DNA of 54,559 bases, from positions 1 through 54,559 of the forward strand of contig NZ_JXQZ01000135.1 of assembly GCF_000878135.1 (NCBI RefSeq). The letters run 5' to 3'. Positions 53,412-54,559 of the stretch are shown here, piece by piece; the stretch's first letter is position 1; each line of letters begins with the position of its first letter. A program made the position numbers and the translations under genes. Under the pieces are notes generated by a model. The model saw only the letters and a program-made list of their open reading frames with translations. It had not been told where the DNA came from and ran no database searches. The DNA comes from Frigoribacterium sp. MEB024 (GTDB lineage Bacteria > Actinomycetota > Actinomycetes > Actinomycetales > Microbacteriaceae).

Positions 53412-54559
53412 TCACCACGGGAGGCCGAGCGAGGGGACGACGTCGCCCGCCCGCGCCCCGCCCTCGGGCACGACGAGCAGCCCGTCGGCGTCGGCCAGGC
53501 CGCGCAGCATCGCCGACGACTGTCGCTCGGTCGGCACGGCTCCGTCCGTGGTCGCCCGGTACGCCTGCACGAGCGCGCCGGGTCGGGGGTGGGCCACGTC
53601 GACGGCGAGCGTGACGGACCCGGGAGGCGCGGGTCGCCTCCCGAGGAGGCCGTCCACCACCGCGGTCCCCACGACCACGAGCCCGACGTAGGCGGCCATC
53701 GGGTTGCCGGGCAGGCACAGGTAGAGCGTCCCGCCCCGCCGCGCGACGACCAGGGGCTGCCCCGGACGCATGGCGAGACCGTCGATGATCAACTCGGCGC
53801 CCAGCCGGTCGAGGGCGGCGCGCACGTGGTCGGTCGGGCCGTGGGCGGTGCCTCCCGTCGTCACCACGAGGCGACTGCCCGGGCGGTCGAGGGCGGCGAC
53901 GGTGGCGTCGAGGTCGTCGGCCACGCGCGTCGTCGTCGCGGGCGCCGTCCCGAGGGCCTCGAGGAGGCGCGGCACCGGCACCGAGAACACGTCACGGACC
54001 GTGCCACGCGCGGGCACGCCCTCGGCGACGACCTCGTCGCCGAGCACGGCCACGGCGACCGACGGCCGCACGACCACGGACACGTCGTCGTGCCCGCCGA
54101 GGGCCAGCACGGCCACGCGGGGCGGGGTGAGGAGGGCGCCTGCGGCGAGCAGAGCGTCGCCGAGGTCGATCTCTTCCCCGGCCCGACGGACGTGCGACGG
54201 GCGGCGCGGGTCGTCGTCGGCCGTGAGGACGTCGTCGGCGACGTGCCCGGACTCCGAGCGCAGCACGCGGTCGGTCCCGGTCGGCACGACGGCCCCCGTG
54301 GTCACCGGTCGGGCGATCCCGGGGGGCAACTCCTCGGCATCGTTGGCGACCCGGCCCGCGACGATCGACGGGCCGAGGCGCCACGGGCCCTCGCCGGCGA
54401 CCGCCCAGCCGTCCATCGCCGAGACGTCGGAGCCGGGCACGCGCGCGAGGCTCGTGACGTCGTCCGCCACCGTGCGACCGACCGCGTCGGCGAGCACGAC
54501 GGTCTCGAGGTCGCGGGGCAGGGCCCGTCCGGCGTCGGCCGCCTCGGCGCGGGCGACCC
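53412..54559 (-). CDS. moeA: Molybdopterin molybdenumtransferase MoeA (5' end cut off)
   Basis: MoeA inserts molybdenum into adenylylated molybdopterin. The visible 382 residues run to the window end in frame without a start (VARAEAADAGRALPRDLETVVLADAVGR at the edge), so the N-terminus is missing by perhaps 10-20 residues. Motifs are DVSAMDGWAV, ITTGGTAHGPTDHVRAAL-type Mo-binding (VVTTGGTAHGPTDH), AMRPGQPLVV and CLPGNPMAAYV. The C-terminal domain IV follows. It is the first gene of a moeA-fdhD-oxidoreductase run. The gene contains two copies of the dispersed word (53623, 53963). Confidence 0.93.
   Translation of the reverse strand, partial: VARAEAADAGRALPRDLETVVLADAVGRTVADDVTSLARVPGSDVSAMDGWAVAGEGPWRLGPSIVAGRVANDAEELPPGIARPVTTGAVVPTGTDRVLRSESGHVADDVLTADDDPRRPSHVRRAGEEIDLGDALLAAGALLTPPRVAVLALGGHDDVSVVVRPSVAVAVLGDEVVAEGVPARGTVRDVFSVPVPRLLEALGTAPATTTRVADDLDATVAALDRPGSRLVVTTGGTAHGPTDHVRAALDRLGAELIIDGLAMRPGQPLVVARRGGTLYLCLPGNPMAAYVGLVVVGTAVVDGLLGRRPAPPGSVTLAVDVAHPRPGALVQAYRATTDGAVPTERQSSAMLRGLADADGLLVVPEGGARAGDVVPSLGLPW

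Overview
The window is very G+C-rich DNA, packed with genes on both strands, from an actinobacterium, most likely of the Microbacteriaceae type (inference). The evidence is: a mycothiol enzyme (mca); the linked sets greA / DUF4307 / mca / hemolysin III / cis-prenyltransferase and phoH2 / fumC / DUF4245 / xseBA / ispH / ychF, whose order broadly matches the Mycobacterium tuberculosis Rv1080c-Rv1112 region as I remember it; the actinobacterial eno-ftsB-DUF501 cluster; GTG starts almost as common as ATG; and many promoters of the TANNNT type lying 5-8 nt before a start codon (leaderless mRNAs). I see no insertion sequence, prophage, CRISPR array or rRNA.

Layout. 1-706 is non-coding and holds three near-identical 75-bp inverted-repeat elements in tandem. 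707-8933 carries gnd and gntK (divergent), rplY with a long leader, pth, mfd and mazG. 9350-16985 holds a TetR-family regulator, hisS, eno, ftsB, a DUF501 gene, a membrane-anchored subtilisin-like protease, a type II NADH dehydrogenase-like gene and a tRNA with anticodon UAA. 16986-17649 is repeat-rich. 17650-25404 carries an Ig-like/multi-span membrane protein, the lemA-htpX pair, a YcaQ-type DNA glycosylase, an AI-2E-family permease and ilvA. 25405-25709 has a 19-bp tandem array, another 75-bp element and the greA terminator. 25710-29797 carries greA, DUF4307, mca with a small membrane partner, hemolysin III/TrhA and uppS. 29798-35608 alternates repeat-rich gaps with an aminotransferase V gene, phoH2, an AbiEi/DUF559 gene and an orphan prepilin peptidase. 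35609-41787 runs fumC, beta-carbonic anhydrase, DUF4245, xseB and xseA on the minus strand, then ispH and a small membrane protein on the plus strand. 41864-49920 carries fba, glpX, rmuC, a DEDDh exonuclease, ychF, an alanine dehydrogenase/PNT-family gene and a divergent tetR / metallo-beta-lactamase pair. 50072-54559 is a minus-strand molybdoenzyme cluster: moeA (cut by the window end), fdhD and a YdeP/FdhF-like oxidoreductase.

Most genes are core metabolism: glycolysis/gluconeogenesis (eno, fba, glpX), pentose phosphate and gluconate (gnd, gntK), the TCA cycle (fumC), isoprenoids (ispH, uppS), translation (rplY, pth, hisS, ychF), DNA repair (mfd, xseAB, rmuC, ycaQ, exonuclease) and redox protection (mca).

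The least explained signals lie between genes. (1) A dispersed 75-bp element has ends GTCGGCAACTC and GAGTTGCCGAC; I find ten copies and nine are exactly 75 bp. (2) A 10-bp word, GGAGGCGCGG, occurs about thirty times on both strands, mostly at gene ends, sometimes as inverted pairs forming terminator-like hairpins, and also in the core of the 75-bp element. (3) A 19-bp-period array built on the same word follows ilvA. Together they suggest one repeat or recognition-sequence system that I cannot match to a named family.
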